In this document: in pieces, positions 6,063 through 6,523 of the stretch
Layout of the letters: each line of letters begins with the position of its first letter
Position numbering within the stretch: the first letter of the stretch is position 1
Assembly (NCBI GenBank): GCA_013151875.1
Contig: JAADHL010000030.1
Span: 1-6,523 of the forward strand
Direction: 5' to 3'
Source of the DNA: Deltaproteobacteria bacterium
GTDB taxonomy: Bacteria; Myxococcota_A; UBA9042; DTJE01
DNA length: 6,523 bases
The notes under the pieces: model-generated
The model's input: only the letters and a program-made list of their open reading frames with translations
Told to the model about the DNA's origin: nothing
Databases searched by the model: none
Program-made: the position numbers and the translations under genes

Positions 6063-6523
6063 TCAGTAGATCTGGGACTTCCCTTCGTTGGGCCTTCCAT
6101 CCACCCCGGCAAGGGTCCTGTCGATGGCGGCCGCGGCCTCCTTGATGTTGTCTTCACTGCCGCCCAGGTACAGACGACCGAAGGCGCCGAAGGTCATGAC
6201 CTCCAGGACGTTCACGGGCGACGCCTTTTCGGCCTCGTTGCATGCAATGGCCGCGTATGCCGCCGGGTGGACCTCCAGGATGTACAGGGTTTCGTTTTCC
6301 AGCAGGAACTGCCCGTGGCGCATCCTGTTGATCAGATGGGTCTGATGGTTCTCGATCCCGGTAATGATCTGGGCGGAAGCGATGCGGGGCTTGAGACGAT
6401 CCTTCTCCTCAAGACCCAGGAAATCCAGCACGGCCCGGCCCGCTTCCTTGACCTGTCCCTGGTCGCGGTGGTGGACCTCCAGCATTCCGTATGCCCGCTC
6501 CACGATCATCATGCCCGGGATGC
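6063..6523 (-). CDS. BMC-T (tandem-domain) microcompartment shell protein, C-terminal part
   Basis: Known: BMC-T proteins carry two BMC domains, assemble as pseudohexameric trimers and tile the facets of bacterial microcompartment shells; some stack in pairs with gated pores. Seen: about 152 residues, open through the right edge; the Met codons at 6512 and 6509 are internal because IPGMMIVERAYG continues the family sequence. Text to about residue 32 after that Met (IVERAYG, EVHHRDQGQVKEAGRAVL) is the end of the first BMC domain. A linker follows with SAQIITGIENHQ and LINRMRHG. A complete second BMC domain occupies about 6108-6290: TLYILEVHPAAYAAIACNEAEKA, then VLEVMTFGAFGRLYLGGSED and a final helix. 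The match to H. ochraceum BMC-T proteins is from memory but extends through nearly the whole fragment. The stop at 6063 precedes a 79-bp gap, so this is probably the last gene of a shell operon lying to the right. Confidence 0.93.
   Translation of the reverse strand, partial: IPGMMIVERAYGMLEVHHRDQGQVKEAGRAVLDFLGLEEKDRLKPRIASAQIITGIENHQTHLINRMRHGQFLLENETLYILEVHPAAYAAIACNEAEKASPVNVLEVMTFGAFGRLYLGGSEDNIKEAAAAIDRTLAGVDGRPNEGKSQIY

Noticed and set aside
6507..6512. Met codons at 6512/6509 as the true start of the shell protein
   Set aside because: The frame stays open to the edge and the preceding residues (IPG) fit the family sequence. Starting here would leave only half of the first BMC domain, and no ribosome site is visible in the few bases available.
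1..6523. CRISPR array, tRNA/rRNA genes, insertion sequence or integrase
   Set aside because: No regularly spaced repeats, clover-leaf or rRNA-like sequence, transposase motif or flanking terminal repeats were seen.

Overview
The window is GC-rich and densely coded. It looks like a Myxococcota-like (former deltaproteobacterial) genome. The reasons are two outer-membrane lipoproteins with a 'CGGG' start followed by Asp/Ser-rich linkers, a PPC/DUF296 protein of a type I associate with that group, and a trimeric microcompartment shell protein that closely resembles, from memory, those of Haliangium ochraceum. No database search was possible, so the taxonomy is inference.

Layout: the N-terminal part of an Asp-rich lipoprotein lies on the minus strand at the left edge (1-376). 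Across a 124-bp intergenic region, divergent from it, is a small outer-membrane beta-barrel protein (501-1229), followed on the plus strand by a complete bifunctional glmU (1309-2694). Converging on glmU with a 9-bp gap is a minus-strand series read from right to left: the BMC-T shell protein cut by the right edge (6523-6063), a 642-residue lipoprotein (5983-4055), a 181-residue lipoprotein overlapping it by one base (TAATG), and a PPC-domain protein with a frameshift near its C-terminus (3460-2704). A candidate promoter with a perfect TATAAT box separates the shell gene from the lipoprotein genes. The lipoprotein-lipoprotein-PPC set could therefore be its own transcription unit.

How the genes relate: GlmU makes UDP-GlcNAc for peptidoglycan and LPS. 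The barrel protein and lipoproteins are envelope components. The shell protein marks one end of a probable bacterial microcompartment locus that continues beyond base 6523, and this is the most promising lead. Nothing in the window shows that the lipoproteins work with the microcompartment. The other main points are the frameshift in the PPC gene (it looks like a small deletion inside a conserved C-terminal module), a PPC domain lacking the family's usual histidines, and an inverted repeat that could mask that gene's ribosome binding site.
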